From the NCBI GenBank assembly GCA_022747635.1, contig JAKTNV010000267.1, positions 124,001-188,000 on the forward strand: a stretch of DNA of 64,000 nucleotides, given 5' to 3'. This DNA is from Hetaerina americana (Eukaryota > Arthropoda > Insecta > Odonata > Calopterygidae). This document shows positions 10,253 to 23,178 of this stretch, piece by piece. How positions within the stretch are numbered: position 1 is the first letter of the stretch; each line of letters opens with the position of its first letter. The position numbers and the translations under genes were made by a program. The notes under the pieces are model-generated. The model was not told where the DNA came from and ran no database searches. It was given only the letters and a program-made list of their open reading frames with translations.

Positions 10253-13200
10253 TCCTGAAAGACAAGAAATGAGCATAAAAGATGCTTCAGCGCAAGTGTT
10301 AACGTTGCTAAAAGAGCCCAAATTTCAAAAAATATTGCGAAAAACAACAATCTTCTGTTTTAGAGTGAATGTTTGAGGTGTACAGAAGGCATTTATTTTA
10401 TTTTTATAAATATTAATTTTTTACATTTTTCCATGAAAAGTGCCAATACCCCCCCCCCCTTTGGGTTCTAGGTGAAAATCTCACTCGACAGAAATCAAAC
10501 AAAAATATTTCCACGGTGTGTATTGTTGTTCATTTTCATCAAATAAACAAAATAAAACCAAGAATAAATCCTGAAAGACAAGAAATGAGCATAAAAGATG
10601 CTTCAGCGCAAGTGTTAACGTTGCTATAAGAGCCCAAATTTCAAAAAAAATTGCGAAAAACAACAATCTTCTGTTTTAGAGTGAATGTTTGAGGTGTACA
10701 GAAGGCATTTATTATATTTTTATAAATTTTAATTTTTTACATTTATCAATGAAAAGTGGCAATACCCCCCCCTTTGGGTTCTAGGTGAAAATCTCACTCG
10801 ACACAAATCAAACAAAAATGTTTCCATGGTGTGTATTGTTGTTCATTTTCATTAAATAAAAAAAATAAAACCCAGAATAAATCCTGAAAGACAAGAAATG
10901 AGCATAAAAGATGCTTTAGCGCAAGTGTTAACGTTGCTAACAGAGACCAAATTTCAAAAAATATTGCGATTAACACAAATCTTCGGTATTAGAGTGAATG
11001 TTTGAGGCGTATAGAAGGCATTTTTTTCATTTTTAGAAATTTTAATTATTCACATTTTTCCATGAAAAGTGCCAATACCCCCACTTTGGGTTCAAGGTGA
11101 AAATCTCACTCGACACATATCTACAAAAATGTATCCAAGCTGTGTACTGTTGTTCATTTTCATCAAATAAAATAAATAAAACCCAGAATAAATTCTGAAA
11201 GACAAGAAATGAGCATAAAAGATGCTTCAGCGCAAGTGTTAACGTTGCTAAAAGAGCCCAAATTTCAATAAATATTGCGAAAAACAACAATCTTCTGTTT
11301 TAGAGTGAATGTTTGAGGTGTATAGAAGGCATTTATTTTATTTTTAGAAATTTTAATTTTTTACATTTTTCCATGAAAAGTGCCAATACCCCCCCTTTGG
11401 TTTCTAGGTGAAAATCTCACTCGACACAAATCAAACAAAAATGTTTCCATGGTGTGTATTGTTGTTCATTTTCATCAAATAAACAAAATAAAACCCAGAA
11501 TAAATCCTGAAAGACAAGAAATGAGCATAAAAGATGCTTTAGCGCAAGTGTTAACGTTGCTAAAAGAACCCAAATTTAAAAAAATATTGCGAAAAACAAT
11601 AATCTTCTGTTGTAGAGTGAATGTTTGAGGTGTATAGAAGGCATTTTTTTCATTTTTAGAAATTTTAATTTTTCACATTTTTCCATGAAAAGTGCCAATA
11701 CCCCCCCTTTGGGTTCAAGGTGAAAATCTCACTCGACACATATCTACAAAAATGTTTCCAAGCTGTGTACTGTTGTTCATTTTCATCAAATAAAATAAAA
11801 AAAACCCAGAATAAATTCTGAAAGACAAGAAATGAGCATAAAAGATGCTTCAGCGCAAGTGTTAACGTTGCTAAAAGAGCCCAAATTTCAATAAATATTG
11901 CGAAAAACAACAATCTTCTGTTTTAGAGTGAATGTTTGAGGTGTATAGAAGGCATTTATTTTATTTTTAGAAATTTTAATTTTTTACATTTTTCCATGAA
12001 AAGTGCCAATACCCCCCCCTTTGGGTTCTAGGTGAAAATCTCACTAGACACAAATCAAACAAAAATGTTTCCATGGTGTGTATTGTTGTTCATTTTCATC
12101 AAATAAACAAAATAAAACCAAGAATAAATCCTGAAAGACAAGAAATGAGCATAAAAGATGCTTCAGCGCAAGTGTTAACGTTGCTATAAGAGCCCAAATT
12201 TCAAAAAAAATTGCGAAAAACAAGAATCTTCTGTTTTAGAGTGAATGTTTGAGGTGTACAGAAGGCATTTTTTATATTTTTATAAATTTTAATTTTTTAC
12301 ATTTATCAATGAAAAGTGGCAATACCCCCCCCTTTGGGTTCTAGGTGAAAATCTCACTCGACACAAATGAAACAAAAATGTTTCCATGGTGTGTATTGTT
12401 GTTCATTTTCATCAAAAAACAAAATAAAACCCAGAATAAATCCTGAAAGACAAGAAATGAGCATAAAAGATGCTTCAGCGCAAGTGTTAACGTTGCACAA
12501 AGAGCCCATTTTTCAAAAAATATTGCGAAAAACAACAATCTTCATTTTTATAGTGAATGTTTGAGGTGTATAGAAGGCATTTTTTTTATTTTTAGAAATT
12601 TTAATTTTTTACATTTTTCCATGAAAAGTGCCAAAACCCCCCCCCTGGATTCTAGGTGAAAATCTCACTCGACACAAATCAAACAAAAAGTTTCCATGGT
12701 GTGTATTGTTGTTCATTTTCATCAAATAAACAAAATAAAACCCAGAATAAATCCTGAAAGACAAGAAATGAGCATAAAAGATGCTTCAGCGCAAGTGTTA
12801 ACGTTGCACAAAGAGCCCAAATTTCAAAAAATATTGCGAAAAACAACAATCTTCATTTTTAGAGTGAATGTTTGAGGTGTATACAAGGCATTTATTTTAT
12901 TTTTAGAAATTTTAATTTTTTACATTTTTCCATGAAAAGTGCCAACCCCCCCTTTGGGTTCTAGGTGAAAATCTCACTCGACACAAATCAAACAAAAATG
13001 TTTCCATGGTGTGTATTGTTGTTCATTTTCATCAAATAAACAAAATAAAACCCAGAATAAATCCTGAAAGACAAGAAATGAGCATAAAAGATGCTTCAGC
13101 GCAAGTGTTAACGTTGCACAAAGAGCCCATTTTTCAAAAAATATTGCGAAAAACAACAATCTTCATTTTTAGAGTGAATGTTTGAGGTGTATAGAAGGCA

Positions 13201-15055
13201 TTTATTTTCTTTTTAGAAATTTTAATTTTTCACATTTTTCCATGAAAAGTGCCAACCCCCCCCTTTGGGTTCTAGGTGAAAATCTCACTCGACACAAATC
13301 AAACAATAATGTTTCCATGGTGTGTATTGTTGTTCATTTTCATCAAAAAAAAAAAATAAAACCCAGAATAAATCCTGAAAGACAAGAAATGAGCATAAAA
13401 GATTCTTTAGCGCAAGTGTTAACGTTGCTAACAGAGACCAAATTTCCAAAAATATTGCGATTAACAACAATCTTCGGTATTAGAGTGAATGTTTGAGGCG
13501 TATAGAAGGCATTTTTTCCATTTTTAGAAATTTTAATTATTCACATTTTTCCATGAAAAGTGCCAATACCCCCCCTTTGGGTTCTAGGTGAAAATCTCAC
13601 TCGACACATATCTACAAAAATGTTTCCAAGCTGTGTACTGTTGTTCATTTTCATCAAATAAAATAAATAAAACCCAGAATAAATTCTGAAAGACAAGAAA
13701 TGAGCATAAAAGATGCTTCAGCGCAAGTGTTAACGTTGCTAAAAGAGCCCAAATTTCAATAAATATTGCGAAAAACAACAATCTTCTGTTTTAGAGTGAA
13801 TGTTTGAGGTGTATAGAAGGCATTTATTTTATTTTTAGAAATTTTAATTTTTTACATTTTTCCATGAAAAGTGCCAATACCCCCCCCTTTGGGTTCTAGG
13901 TGAAAATCTCACTAGACACAAATCAAACAAAAATGTTTCCATGGTGTGTATTGTTGTTCATTTTCATCAAATAAACAAAATAAAACCCAGAATAAATCCT
14001 GAAAGACAAGAAATGAGCATAAAAGATGCTTCAGCGCAAGTGTTAACGTTGCTAAAAGAGCCCAAATTTCAAAAAATATTGCGAAAAACAACAATCTTCT
14101 GTTTTAGAGTGAATGTTTGAGGTGTACAGAATGCATTTATTTTATTTTTATAAATTTTAATTTTTTACATTTTTCCATGAAAAGTGCCAATACCCCCCCC
14201 TTTGGGTTCTAGGTGAAAATCTCACTCGACACAAATCAAACAAAAATGTTTCCATGGTGTGTATTGTTGTTCATTTTCATCAAATAAACAAAATAAAACC
14301 CAGAATAAATCCTGAAAGACAAGAAATGAACATAAAAGATGCTTCAGCGAAAGTGTTAACGTTGCACAAAGAGCCCTTTTTCAAAAAATATTGCGAAAAA
14401 AAAAAATCTTCATTTTTAGAGTGAATGTTTGAGGTGTATAGAAGGCATTTATTTTATTTTTAGAAATTTTTATTTTTTACATTTTTCCATGAAAAGTGCC
14501 AATACCCCCCCCCCTGGTTTCTAGGTGAAAATCTCACTCGACACAAATCAAACAAAAATGTTTCCATGGTGTGCATTGTTGTTCATTTTCATCAAATAAA
14601 CAAAATAAAACCCAGAATAAATCCTGAAAGACAAGAAATGAGCATAAAAGATGCTTCAGCGCAAGTGTTAACGTTGCTAAAAGAGCCCAAATTTCAAAAA
14701 ATATTGCGAAAAACAACAATCTTCTGTTTTAGAGTGAATGTTTGAGGTGTACAGAAGGCATTTATTTTATTTTTATAAATTTTAATTTTTTACATTTTTC
14801 CATGAAAAGTGCCAATACCCCCCCCTTTGGGTTCTAGGTGAAAATCTCACTCGACAGAAATCAAACAAAAATATTTCCATGGTGTGTATTGTTGTTCATT
14901 TTCATCAAATAAACAAAATAAAACCAAGAATAAATCCTGAAAGACAAGAAATGAGCATAAAAGATGCTTCAGCGCAAGTGTTAACGTTGCTATAAGAGCC
15001 CAAATTTCAAAAAAAATTGCGAAAAACAACAATCTTCTGTTTTAGAGTGAATGTT

Positions 15056-18000
15056 TGAGGTGTACAGAAGGCATTTATTAAATTTTTTAAAATTTTAATT
15101 TTTTACATTTATCAATGAAAAGTGCCAATACCCCCCCCTTTGGGTTCTAGGTGAAAATCTCACTCGACACAAATGAAACAAAAATGTTTCCATGGTGTGT
15201 ATTGTTGTTCATTTTCATCAAAAAACAAAATAAAACCCAGAATAAATCCTGAAAGACAAGAAATGAGCATAAAAGATGCTTCAGCGCAAGTGTTAACGTT
15301 GCACAAAGAGCCCATTTTTCAAAAAATATTGCGAAAAACAACAATCTTCATTTTTATAGTGAATGTTTGAGGTGTATAGAAGGCATTTTTTTTATTTTTA
15401 GAAATTTTAATTTTTTACATTTTTCCATGTAAAGTGCCAATACCCCCCCCCCTGGTTTCTAGGTGAAAATCTCACTCGACACAAATCAAACAAAAAGTTT
15501 CCATGGTGTGTATTGTTGTTCATTTTCATCAAATAAACAAAATAAAACCCAGAATAAATCCTGAAAGACAAGAAATGAGCATAAAAGATGCTTCAGCGCA
15601 AGTGTTAACGTTGCTAAAAGAGCCCAAATTTCAAAAAATATTGCGAAAAACAACAATCTTCATTTTTAGAGTGAATGTTTGAGGTGTATAGAAGGCATTT
15701 ATTTTATTTTTAGAAATTTTAATTTTTTACATTTTTCCATGAAAAGTGCCAATACCCCCCCCCTTTGGGTTCTAGGTGAAAATCTCACTCGACACAAATC
15801 AAACAAAAATGTTTCCATGGTGTGTATTGTTGTTCATTTTCATCAAAAAAACAAAATAAAACCCAGAATAAATCCTGAAAGACAAGAAATGAGCATAAAA
15901 GATGCTTCAGCGCAAGTGTTAACGTTGCACAAAGAGCCCATTTTTCAAAAAATATTGCGAAAAACAACAATCTTCATTTTTAGAGTGAATGTTTGAGGTG
16001 TATAGAAGGCATTTATTTTATTTTTAGAAATTTTAATTTTTTACATTTTTCCATGAAAAGTGCCAATACCCCCCCCCCTGGTTTCTAGGTGAAAATCTCA
16101 CTCGACACAAATCAAACAAAAATGTTTCCATGGTGTGCATTGTTGTTCATTTTCATCAAATAAACAAAATAAAAAACCCAGAATAAATCCTGAAAGACAA
16201 GAAATGAGCATAAAAGATGCTTCAGCGCAAGTGTTAACGTTGCACAAAGAGCCCAAATTTCAAAAAATATTGCGAAAAACAACAATCTTCATTTTTAGAG
16301 TGAATGTTTGAGGTGTATAGAAGGCATTTATTTTATTTTTAAAAATTTTAATTTTTTACATTTTTCCATGAAAAGTGCCAATACCCCCCCTTTGGGTTCT
16401 AGGTGAAAATCTCACTCGACACAAATCAAACAAAAATGTTTCCATGGTGTGTATTGTTGTTCAATTTCATCAAATAAACAAAATAAAACCCAGAATAAAT
16501 CCTGAAAGACAAGAAATGAGCATAAAAGATGCTCCAGCGCAAGTGTCAACGTTACTAAAAGAGCCCAAGTTTCAAAAAATATTGTGAAAAACAGCAATCT
16601 TCTGTTGTAGAGTGAATGTTTGAGGTGTATAGAAGGCATTTATTATATTTTTAGAAATTTTAATTTTTCACATTTTTCCATGAAAAGTGCCAATACCTTT
16701 GGTTTCTAGGTCAAAATCTCACTCGACACAAATCAAACAAAAATGTTCCAATGGTGTGTATTGTTGTTCATTTTCATCAAATAAACAAAATAAAACCCAG
16801 AATAATTCCTGAAAGACAAGAAATGAGCATAAAAGATGCTTTAGCGCAAGTGTTAACGTTGCTAAAAGAACCCAAATTTAAAAAAATATTGCGAAAAACA
16901 ACAATCTTCTGTTGTAGAGTGAATGTTTGAGGTGTATAGAAGGCATTTTTTTCATTTTTAGAAATTTTAATTTTTCACATTTTTCCATGAAAAGTGCCAA
17001 CCCCCCCCTTTGGGTTCTAGGTGAAAATCTCACTCGACACAAATCAAACAAAAATGTTTCCATGGTGTGTATTGTTGTTCATTTTCATCAAATAAAAAAA
17101 ATAAAACCCAGAATAAATCCTGAAAGACAAGAAATGAGCATAAAAGATGCTTTAGCGCAAGTGTTAACGTTGCTAACAGAGACCAAATTTCAAAAAATAT
17201 TGCGATTAACAACAATCTTCGGTATTAGAGTGAATGTTTGAGGCGTATAGAAGGCATTTTTTTCATTTTTAGAAATTTTAATTATTCACATTTTTCCATG
17301 AAAAGTGCCAATACCCCCCCCTTTGGTTTCTAGGTGAAAATCTCACTCGACACAAATCAAACAAAAATGTTTCCATGGTGTGTATTGTTGTTCATTTTCA
17401 TCAAATAAACAAAATAAAACCCAGAATAAATCCTGAAAGACAAGAAATGAGCATAAAAGATGCTTCAGCGCAAATGTTAACGTTGCACAAAGAGCCCAAA
17501 TTTCAAAAAATATTGCGAAAAACAACAATCTTCATTTTTAGAGTGAATGTTTGAGGTGTATAGAAGGCATTTATTTTATTTTTAGAAATTTTAATTTTTT
17601 ACATTTTTCCATGAAAAGTGCCAATACCCCCCCCTTTGGGTTCTGGGTGAAAATCTCACTCGACACAAATCAAACAAAAATGTTTCCATGGTGTGTATTG
17701 TTGTTCATTTTCATCAAAAAAACAAAATAAAACCCAGAATAAATCCTGAAAGACAAGAAATGAGCATAAAAGATGCTTCAGCGCAAGGGTTAACGTTGCA
17801 CAAAGAGCCCATTTTTCAAAAAATATTGCGAAAAACAACAATCTTCATTTTTAGAGTGAATGTTTGAGGTGTATAGAAGGCATTTATTTTATTTTTATAA
17901 ATTTTAATTTTTTACATTTTTCCATGAAAAGTGCCAATACCCCCCCCTTTGGGTTCTAGGTGAAAATCTCACTCGACAGAAATCAAACAAAAATATTTCC

Positions 18001-18177
18001 ATGGTGTGTATTGTTGTTCATTTTCATCAAATAAACAAAATAAAACCAAGAATAAATCCTGAAAGACAAGAAATGAGCATAAAAGATGCTTCAGCGCAAG
18101 TGTTAACGTTGCTATAAGAGCCCAAATTTCAAAAAAAATTGCGAAAAACAACAATCTTCTGTTTTAGAGTGAATGTT
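15056..18177 (+). repeat. 10-monomer higher-order repeat, copy 1 (3122 bp)
   Basis: Ten monomers from 15056 to 18177 align with the array from 18178 at a constant offset of about 3122 bp. Shared private features: TTATTAAATTTTTTAAAATTT near 15074 and 18196 (given here as the AAATTTTTTAAAA core), CATGTAAAGTGCC near 15427 and 18549, AAAAAGTTTCC near 15492 and 18616, TTGTTCAATTTC near 16459 and 19582, and GGTCAAAATC near 16709 and 19849. A related opening pair lies at 12250. Differences include a longer A run near 16170 and the collapsed C tract at 16621-16927. Confidence 0.8.
16621..16927 (+). repeat. Short monomer (307 bp): C tract collapsed
   Basis: Reads GTGCCAATACCTTTGG near 16688. Its partner one higher-order unit later (19743-20056, 314 bp) has a full C tract, so the contraction is specific to this copy. 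Confidence 0.85.
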
Positions 18178-20460
18178 TGAGGTGTACAGAAGGCATTTAT
18201 TAAATTTTTTAAAATTTTAATTTTTTACATTTATCAATGAAAAGTGCCAATACCCCCCCCTTTGGGTTCTAGGTGAAAATCTCACTCGACACAAATGAAA
18301 CAAAAATGTTTCCATGGTGTGTATTGTTGTTCATTTTCATCAAAAAACAAAATAAAACCCAGAATAAATCCTGAAAGACAAGAAATGAGCATAAAAGATG
18401 CTTCAGCGCAAGTGTTAACGTTGCACAAAGAGCCCATTTTTCAAAAAATATTGCGAAAAACAACAATCTTCATTTTTATAGTGAATGTTTGAGGTGTATA
18501 GAAGGCATTTTTTTTATTTTTAGAAATTTTAATTTTTTACATTTTTCCATGTAAAGTGCCAATACCCCCCCCCCCTGGTTTCTAGGTGAAAATCTCACTC
18601 GACACAAATCAAACAAAAAGTTTCCATGGTGTGTATTGTTGTTCATTTTCATCAAATAAACAAAATAAAACCCAGAATAAATCCTGAAAGACAAGAAATG
18701 AGCATAAAAGATGCTTCAGCGCAAGTGTTAACGTTGCACAAAGAGCCCAAATTTCAAAAAATATTGCGAAAAACAACAATCTTCATTTTTAGAGTGAATG
18801 TTTGAGGTGTATAGAAGGCATTTATTTTATTTTTAGAAATTTTAATTTTTTACATTTTTCCATGAAAAGTGCCAATACCCCCCCCTTTGGGTTCTAGGTG
18901 AAAATCTCACTCGACACAAATCAAACAAAAATGTTTCCATGGTGTGTATTGTTGTTCATTTTCATCAAAAAAACAAAATAAAACCCAGAATAAATCCTGA
19001 AAGACAAGAAATGAGCATAAAAGATGCTTCAGCGCAAGTGTTAACGTTGCACAAAGAGCCCATTTTTCAAAAAATATTGCGAAAAACAACAATCTTCATT
19101 TTTAGAGTGAATGTTTGAGGTGTATAGAAGGTATTTATTTTATTTTTAGAAATTTTAATTTTTTACATTTTTCCATGAAAAGTGCCAATACCCCCCCCCC
19201 CCTGGTTTCTAGGTGAAAATCTCACTCGACACAAATCAAACAAAAATGTTTCCATGGTGTGCATTGTTGTTCATTTTCATCAAATAAACAAAATAAAACC
19301 CAGAATAAATCCTGAAAGACAAGAAATGAGCATAAAAGATGCTTCAGCGCAAGTGTTAACGTTGCACAAAGAGCCCAAATTTCAAAAAATATTGCGAAAA
19401 ACAACAATCTTCATTTTTAGAGTGAATGTTTGAGGTGTATAGAAGGCATTTATTTTATTTTTAAAAATTTTAATTTTTTACATTTTTCCATGAAAAGTGC
19501 CAATACCCCCCCTTTGGGTTCTAGGTGAAAATCTCACTCGACACAAATCAAACAAAAATGTTTCCATGGTGTGTATTGTTGTTCAATTTCATCAAATAAA
19601 CAAAATAAAACCCAGAATAAATCCTGAAAGACAAGAAATGAGCATAAAAGATGCTCCAGCGCAATTGTTAACGTTACTAAAAGAGCCCAAGTTTCAAAAA
19701 ATATTGCGAAAAACAGCAATCTTCTGTTGTAGAGTGAATGTTTGAGGTGTATAGAAGGCATTTATTATATTTTTAGAAATTTTAATTTTTCACATTTTTC
19801 CATGAAAAGTGCCAATACCCCCCCCCTTTGGTTTCTAGGTCAAAATCTCACTCGACACAAATCAAACAAAAATGTTTCCATGGTGTGTATTGTTGTTCAT
19901 TTTCATCAAATAAACAAAATAAAACCCAGAATAAATCCTGAAAGACAAGAAATGAGCATAAAAGATGCTTTAGCGCAAGTGTTAACGTTGCTAAAAGAAC
20001 CCAAATTTAAAAAAATATTGCGAAAAACAACAATCTTCTGTTGTAGAGTGAATGTTTGAGGTGTATAGAAGGCATTTTTTTCATTTTTAGAAATTTTAAT
20101 TTTTCACATTTTTTTTTATGAAAAGTGCCAACCCCCCCCTTTGGGTTCTAGGTGAAAATCTCACTCGACACAAATCAAACAAAAATGTTTCCATGGTGTG
20201 TATTGTTGTTCATTTTCATCAAATAAAAAAAATAAAACCCAGAATAAATCCTGAAAGACAAGAAATGAGCATAAAAGATGCTTTAGCGCAAGTGTTAACG
20301 TTGCTAACAGAGACCAAATTTCAAAAAATATTGCGATTAACAACAATCTTCGGTATTAGAGTGAATGTTTGAGGCGTATAGAAGGCATTTTTTCCATTTT
20401 TAGAAATTTAAATTATTCACATTTTTCCATGAAAAGTGCCAATACCCCCCCTTTGGGTTC
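18178..20460 (+). repeat. 10-monomer higher-order repeat, copy 2, first 7-8 monomers
   Basis: Monomers 18178 to 20057 match 15056 to 16928 one for one. The match continues into 20370 (partner of 17239) and ends near the middle of that monomer: copy 1 reads TTTGGTTTCTAGG with CCATGG there, while copy 2 reads TTTGGGTTCAAGG with CCAAGCTG. The switch lies at or just after the C tract. The TTTTTTTTTATG expansion near 20108 is private to this copy. Confidence 0.75.
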
Positions 20461-21616
20461 AAGGTGAAAATCTCACTCGACACATATCTACAAAAATGTT
20501 TCCAAGCTGTGTACTGTTGTTCATTTTCATCAAATAAAATAAATAAAACCCAGAATAAATTCTGAAAGACAAGAAATGAGCATAAAAGATGCTTCAGCGC
20601 AAGTGTTAACGTTGCTAAAAGAGCCCAAATTTCAATAAATATTGCGAAAAACAACAATCTTCTGTTTTAGAGTGAATGTTTGAGGTGTATAGAAGGCATT
20701 TATTTTATTTTTAGAAATTTTAATTTTTTACATTTTTCCATGAAAAGTGCCAATACCCCCCCCCTTTGGTTTCTAGGTGAAAATCTCACTCGACACAAAT
20801 CAAACAAAAATGTTTCCATGGTGTGTATTGTTGTTCATTTTCATCAAATAAACAAAATAAAACCCAGAATAAATCCTGAAAGACAAGAAATGAGCGTAAA
20901 AGATGCTTTAGCGCAAGTGTTAACGTTGCTAAAAGAACCCAAATTTAAAAAAATATTGCGAAAAACAACAATCTTCTGTTGTAGAGTGAATGTTTGAGGT
21001 GTATAGAAGGCATTTTTTTCATTTTTAGAAATTTTAATTTTTCACATTTTTCCATGAAAAGTGCCAACCCCCCCCTTTGGGTTCTAGGTGAAAATCTCAC
21101 TCGACACAAATCAAACAAAAATGTTTCCATGGTGTGTATTGTTGTTCATTTTCATCAAATAAAAAAAATAAAACCCAGAATAAATCCTGAAAGACAAGAA
21201 ATGAGCATAAAAGATGCTTTAGCGCAAGTGTTAACGTTGCTAACAGAGACCAAATTTCAAAAAATATTGCGATTAACAACAATCTTCGGTATTAGAGTGA
21301 ATGTTTGAGGCGTATAGAAGGCATTTTTTCCATTTTTAGAAATTTAAATTATTCACATTTTTCCATGAAAAGTGCCAATACCCCCCCTTTGGGTTCAAGG
21401 TGAAAATCTCACTCGACACATATCTACAAAAATGTTTCCAAGCTGTGTACTGTTGTTCATTTTCATCAAATAAAATAAATAAAACCCAGAATAAATTCTG
21501 AAAGACTAGAAATGAGCATAAAAGATGCTTCAGCGCAAGTGTTAACGTTGCTAAAAGAGCCCAAATTTCAATAAATATTGCGAAAAACAACAATCTTCCG
21601 TTTTAGAGTGAATGTT
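20057..21616 (+). repeat. Local duplication: two-monomer cassette at 20057 and 20995
   Basis: Monomers 20057/20370 and 20995/21306 are the same pair at an offset of 936-938 bp (3 monomers). Private marks shared by both second members are TTTTTTCCATTTTTAG and AGAAATTTAAATTATTC, near 20388 and 21324. The monomer between (20681) carries GAGCGTAAAAG; the one after the second copy (21617) has the CTAGACAC variant, so the duplicated unit ends there. Confidence 0.75.
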
Positions 21617-23178
21617 TGAGGTGTATAGAAGGCATTTATTTTATTTTTAGAAATTTTAATTTTTTACATTTTTCCATGAAAAGTGCCAATACCCCCCCCT
21701 TTGGGTTCTAGGTGAAAATCTCACTAGACACAAATCAAACAAAAATGTTTCCATGGTGTGTATTGTTGTTCATTTTCATCAAATAAACAAAATAAAACCC
21801 AGAATAAATCCTGAAAGACAAGTAATGAGCATAAAAGATGCTTCAGCGCAAGTGTTAACGTTGCTAAAAGAGCCCAAATTTCAAAAAATATTGCGAAAAA
21901 CAACAATCTTCTGTTTTAGAGTGAATGTTTGAGGTGTACAGAATGCATTTATTTTATTTTTATAAATTTTAATTTTTTACATTTTTCCATGAAAAGTGCC
22001 AATACCCCCCCCCCTTTGGGTTCTAGGTGAAAATCTCCTAGACACAAATCAAACAAAAATGTTTCCATGGTGTGTATTGTTGTTCATTTTCATCAAATAA
22101 ACAAAATAAAACCCAGAATAAATCCTGAAAGACAAGAAATGAGCATAAAAGATGCTTCAGCGCAAGTGTTAACGTTGCTAAAAGAGCCCAAATTTCAAAA
22201 AATATTGCGAAAAACAACAATCTTCTGTTTTAGAGTGAATTTTTTAGGTGTACAGAAGGCATTTATTTTATTTTTATAAATTTTAATTTTTTACATTTTT
22301 CCATGAAAAGTGCCAATACCCCCCCCTTTGGGTTCTAGGTGAAAATCTCACTCGACACAAATCAAACAAAAATGTTTCCATGGTGTGTATTGTTGTTCAT
22401 TTTCATCAAATAAACAAAATAAAACCCAGAATAAATCCTGAAAGACAAGAAATGAGCATAAAAGATGCTCCAGCGCAAGTGTTAACGTTATTAAAGAGCC
22501 CAAGTCTCAAAAAATATTGCGAAAAACAGCAATCTTCTGTTGTAGAGTGAATGTTTGAGGCGTATAGAAGGCATTTTTTTCATTTTTAGAAATTTTGTTT
22601 TTTCACATTTTTCCATGAAAAGTGCCAATACCCCCCCCCTTTGGTTTCTAGGTGAAAATCTCACTCGACACAAATCAAACAAAAATGTTTCCATGGTGTG
22701 TATTGTTGTTCATTTTCATCAAATAAAAAAAATAAAACCCAGAATAAATCCTGAAACACAAGAAATGAGCATAAAAGATGCTTCAGCGCAAGTGTTAACG
22801 TTGCTAAAAGAGCCCAAGTTTCAAAAAATATTGCGAAAAACAGCAATCTTCTGTTGTAGAATGAATGTTTGAGGTGTATAGAAGACATTTTTTTCATTTT
22901 AAGAAATTTTAATTTTTCATATTTTTCCATGAAAATTTCCAATTTCCCTTTGGTTTCTAGGTGAAAATCTCACACGACACAAATCAAACAAAAATGTTTC
23001 CATGGTGTGTATTGTTGTTCATTTTCATCAAATAAACAAAATAAAACCCAGAATAAATCCTGAAAGACAAGAAATGAGCATAAAAGATGCTTTAGCGCAA
23101 GTGTTAACGTTGCTAAAAGAACCCAAATTTAAAAAAATATTGCGAAAAACAACAATCTTCTGTTGTAGAGTGAATGTT
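21617..23178 (+). repeat. Mosaic stretch of five monomers between higher-order units
   Basis: Starts 21617, 21930, 22244, 22556 and 22870. No clean higher-order partner was seen. The monomer at 22244 has a changed phase box (GAATTTTTTAGG), and the one at 21930 reads ATCTCCTAGACAC with a short deletion near 22036. The monomer at 22870 reads AAATTTCCAATTTCCC, with the usual C run reduced to three. The monomer types are those of domain I. Confidence 0.65.

Larger units (their letters stand above)
10060..10373 (+). repeat. Reference monomer with internal box map (314 bp)
   Basis: A representative copy used to name the parts. TGAGG phase box at 10060. T-rich segment about 10078-10117. TTTTCcatGAAAA inverted repeat just before GTGCC. 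C tract 10135-10143. TTTGGGTTCTAGG, then the conserved GGTGAAAATCTCACT box. Central segment with CAAATCAAAC and CCATGG; in the alternative type this segment reads ACATATCTAC and CCAAGCTG or CCAAGGTG. Three AATAAA hexamers at 10226-10252. Conserved AAGACAAGAAATGAGC. GTTAAC dyad 10287-10311. Tail with CCCAAATTTC, TTGCG and CTTCTGTTTTAGAG. Common tail alternatives in the array are CTTCATTTTTAGAG, CTTCGGTATTAGAG, CTGTTGTAGAATG, CTGTATTAGAG and CTGTTGAAGAG. I saw no internal half-monomer periodicity by eye. Confidence 0.9.
1..12249 (+). repeat. Array domain I (39 monomer starts)
   Basis: Monomer starts: 82, 393, 707, 1020, 1331, 1641, 1954, 2265, 2578, 2889, 3203, 3514, 3827, 4138, 4449, 4759, 5072, 5385, 5698, 6003, 6316, 6627, 6941, 7254, 7568, 7881, 8191, 8504, 8815, 9126, 9439, 9749, 10060, 10374, 10690, 11003, 11314, 11626, 11937. 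Marked by CCAAGCTG in the ACATATCTAC-type monomers, by GAGCGTAAAAG in some copies, and by absence of GCACAAAGAG and of the CCCTTTGGGTG insertion. Order is a patchwork of short cassettes rather than one fixed higher-order period. The right boundary is set at the first monomer with the GCACAAAGAG variant, so it is a diagnostic boundary, not a physical break. Confidence 0.75.

Noticed and set aside
10168..10350. Recurrent minus-strand open frame of about 61 codons, hydrophobic and rich in F and L
   Set aside because: It also begins at TTG and overlaps the plus-strand frame. The hydrophobic composition follows from A tracts read in reverse. Its edges follow monomer variants, and no promoter or conserved product is seen.
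10060..10373. Monomer as a dimer of two ~156-bp halves
   Set aside because: Comparing the two halves by eye shows only shared AT-richness, with no aligned conserved words. A formal self-alignment would settle it.
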